Part shown: piece after piece, positions 51,407 through 52,677 of the stretch
Numbering within the stretch: position 1 is the first letter of the stretch
Layout of the letters: every line of letters starts with the position of its first letter
DNA from: Pseudonocardiales bacterium
Lineage (GTDB): Bacteria > Actinomycetota > Actinomycetes > Mycobacteriales > Jatrophihabitantaceae
Direction: 5' to 3'
DNA length: 52,677 bases
Assembly (NCBI GenBank): GCA_003243915.1
Contig: QHCC01000041.1
Location: 397-53,073 of the forward strand
Position numbers and translations under genes: made by a program
Notes under the pieces: model-generated
The model's database searches: none
Told to the model about the DNA's origin: nothing
What the model saw: only the letters and a program-made list of their open reading frames with translations

Positions 51407-52342
51407 TCATCGCAAGGCCATCAGGTCGGCCAGATCGGCGTCACCGCGGCCCGCCTCGATCACCACCCGCCAAGTCCGCCGCTGACCGCCGGCCAACGAC
51501 CAGTCGTCGGCTGGCGCGGCCCGTGGATATGCGGCCTCAGGATCGTCAGCGGCACCGAACGCCGGCTCCACCGCGAGGTGGGCAAGCGGGTGTCGACCCC
51601 AACCGCCGAGATTGACCCAGAGCCCGACGTCACGCATCGAGGAGTCGAGGAGCCGCCATACCAGCCACTCATCGCCATTGCGCACCCCGATCAGGGCTGG
51701 GTGCGGGCGCTCGAACCAGACCTTCGCCGCGTGGCCGCGGGCCGCCGACAGGTTGGTCTCACCCGCGATCCACCCCGCGGGGCACAGCCAGTCGACGTCG
51801 CCCGATGGTGCGCCGTCGGCGAATGCGCTGTCCACGTGCACCTGCGCGGGGGCCGGCAGTACCAGCCGGGTCTGTGTGTCGATAGCCAGGAGCGGGTGTT
51901 GCGCCCATGCCCAGTTCAGGCGGCCGGCGCCGAGATTGTGCAGCTGATACTCCGCCGTGAGACGGGCCCCGGTCACGCTCAGCCGCCGCGCCAAGCGATA
52001 GCGCTCGGTGGATATGTGCGTCAGGATGCCTCTGTCGCTGGGTCGAACCGTCCATGGGCGCCGCCAGACATCCCCGTGATCAAGAAGGTCGAGTGCCCGC
52101 GACGGTGCGACATTCGGGAAACACTCATCCCACCCGGAGCAGTCCAGGTCGGCCCAGTCCTGATCGGGTGCGCGCGGCCTGGTCAACGGACGCAGCGGCG
52201 GCGCCAGCCATTCCCGTCCGGATCCGAGTCGAATCGAGGTCACCTTCGCGCCGAGTTCGGGCACGAGTTCGACCTGCAGCGCCCGTCCTGACGCTGCCGG
52301 CACCCGTACAGCAACATGCATCTCGCCCGATTCTTGAGGCAT
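51407..52342 (-). CDS. Aldose 1-epimerase (galactose mutarotase) family protein (311 aa)
   Basis: A galactose-mutarotase-like fold: the GWDECFPNVAP segment, His in WAWAQHPLLAID and the late Glu in VEPAFGAADDPEAAYP are the family catalytic positions. It would equilibrate alpha- and beta-galactose before oxidation at C1. Sequence is divergent from GalM, nearer to LacX/YeaD-like proteins. Its first nine residues to about MHVAVRVP could be trimmed by an in-frame ATG. Copy C of the regulon element lies 118 bp upstream. Confidence 0.85.
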   Translation of the reverse strand: MPQESGEMHVAVRVPAASGRALQVELVPELGAKVTSIRLGSGREWLAPPLRPLTRPRAPDQDWADLDCSGWDECFPNVAPSRALDLLDHGDVWRRPWTVRPSDRGILTHISTERYRLARRLSVTGARLTAEYQLHNLGAGRLNWAWAQHPLLAIDTQTRLVLPAPAQVHVDSAFADGAPSGDVDWLCPAGWIAGETNLSAARGHAAKVWFERPHPALIGVRNGDEWLVWRLLDSSMRDVGLWVNLGGWGRHPLAHLAVEPAFGAADDPEAAYPRAAPADDWSLAGGQRRTWRVVIEAGRGDADLADLMALR

Positions 52343-52459
52343 CTGGCTCCCCCGGATTGATCTTCATCCCGACGTCGCAGCACCGGCGAGCTCGGCAGGC
52401 AGCCTAGGCTCTCGCGGGCGACTTCGGCGGTGCGCCACTTGCTGCCCTTGTCCGGTGAC

Positions 52460-52480
52460 TGCCAAGATTGTCATAATTTA
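52460..52480. promoter_or_regulatory. Conserved regulon element, copy C, in a divergent promoter
   Basis: The minus strand reads AAATTATGAC, AAT, CTTGGCA: a variant with the spacer two bases shorter than in copies A and B. It lies between the mutarotase and the SDR. For the plus-strand gene, TTGTCC at 52448-52453 and CATAAT 18 nt later could form the promoter. Confidence 0.6.
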
Positions 52481-52495
52481 TGGAGAGGAGGGGCG

Positions 52496-52677
52496 GTGGA
52501 TCATGATCGCTTCGACGGTCAGGTGGCCGTCGTGACCGGCGCGTCGGCAGGTATCGGCGCGGCCACCGCGCGGCGCCTCGCCGGCGCCGTCTCACGCGTC
52601 GTGACGCGCGACGGGGACGTGCTGGGCAGCGGCTGGGCGGTAGGCGGTTCGTCGTCCGCGCCGAGCGCCATCGAGAT
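52496..52677 (+). CDS. Short-chain dehydrogenase, 5' part (runs off the window)
   Basis: GTG after GGAGAGGAGGGG (52482-52493). The first about 30 residues are a clear SDR start: FDGQVAVVTGASAGIGAATARRLAG. Position makes it the candidate D-galactose dehydrogenase that supplies the lactone for SMP-30. After residue 31 the frame no longer reads like a Rossmann fold, and another frame is no better, so the last 95 bp may be divergent or contain an error at the sequence end. Confidence 0.7.
   Translation, partial: MDHDRFDGQVAVVTGASAGIGAATARRLAGAVSRVVTRDGDVLGSGWAVGGSSSAPSAIE

Noticed and set aside
1-52677. CRISPR arrays, tRNA or rRNA genes, prophage or transposase genes
   Set aside because: No regularly spaced repeats, no tRNA cloverleaf with GGTTCGAATC-type arm, no rRNA-like sequence and no transposase or integrase motif were seen by eye.

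Overview
The window is a chromosomal segment of a high-GC actinobacterium. The evidence is the uniformly GC-rich coding, frequent GTG starts, ATGA/GTGA stop-start overlaps, several genes whose start codon lies about 7 nt after a TANNNT box (leaderless-type), and family content: a FadE5-like acyl-CoA dehydrogenase, a PtpB-like phosphatase, LCP, CtaG, F420-type LLM oxidoreductase and DUF4242. The genus cannot be fixed from the sequence; a Frankia/Jatrophihabitans-like lineage is only a guess. No rRNA, tRNA, CRISPR array, phage or intact insertion sequence was seen.

Layout. 1-4.9 kb: 3' end of serA, an acyl-CoA dehydrogenase with tandem operator-like palindromes, a PtpB-like phosphatase and an LCP cell-wall ligase. 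4.9-6.2 kb: a 1.26-kb stretch without a recognisable gene but with strong hairpins and a 15-bp palindrome. 6.2-8.3 kb: a membrane GGDEF protein, a VOC protein and a small membrane protein. 8.3-18.5 kb: a haem-copper oxidase island with ctaG, a small membrane protein, ctaB and a TlpA-like thiol protein facing, across an 18-bp palindrome, a cupredoxin-like protein and oxidase subunits II, I and III; these are followed by an Asp-box lipoprotein and a polytopic membrane protein fused to a Sco domain. 18.7-20.5 kb: a two-component system. 20.8-28.9 kb: a frameshifted LLM oxidoreductase, xthA, NIPSNAP, an ArsR/AHSA1 pair, a receptor-type Ser/Thr kinase, a PadR/HAAS pair and small membrane proteins. 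29.4-38.2 kb: a large LuxR-family ATPase regulator, DUF4242 plus a secreted protein, a LysR/flavin-barrel divergent pair, an intact and a decayed DHFR-family gene, an SDR and a CorA-like transporter.

38.5-52.7 kb is the most coherent system: an alpha-galactoside/galactose catabolic island. One operon encodes a CUT1 sugar importer (binding lipoprotein and two permeases, no ATPase) and a cytoplasmic GH36 alpha-galactosidase. A second operon encodes a CUT2 monosaccharide ABC importer followed, with overlapping genes, by KDPGal aldolase, D-galactonate dehydratase, a 2-keto-3-deoxy-sugar-acid kinase and an SMP-30 lactonase. A mutarotase and a divergent SDR (candidate galactose dehydrogenase, cut by the window edge) sit upstream. 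Together they can form a De Ley-Doudoroff route from alpha-galactosides to pyruvate and glyceraldehyde 3-phosphate. A conserved element (TTATGA, 6-7 nt, CTTGACATC or variant) lies 111-118 bp upstream of the first start codon of all three leftward units, suggesting one regulon with a regulator encoded outside the window.
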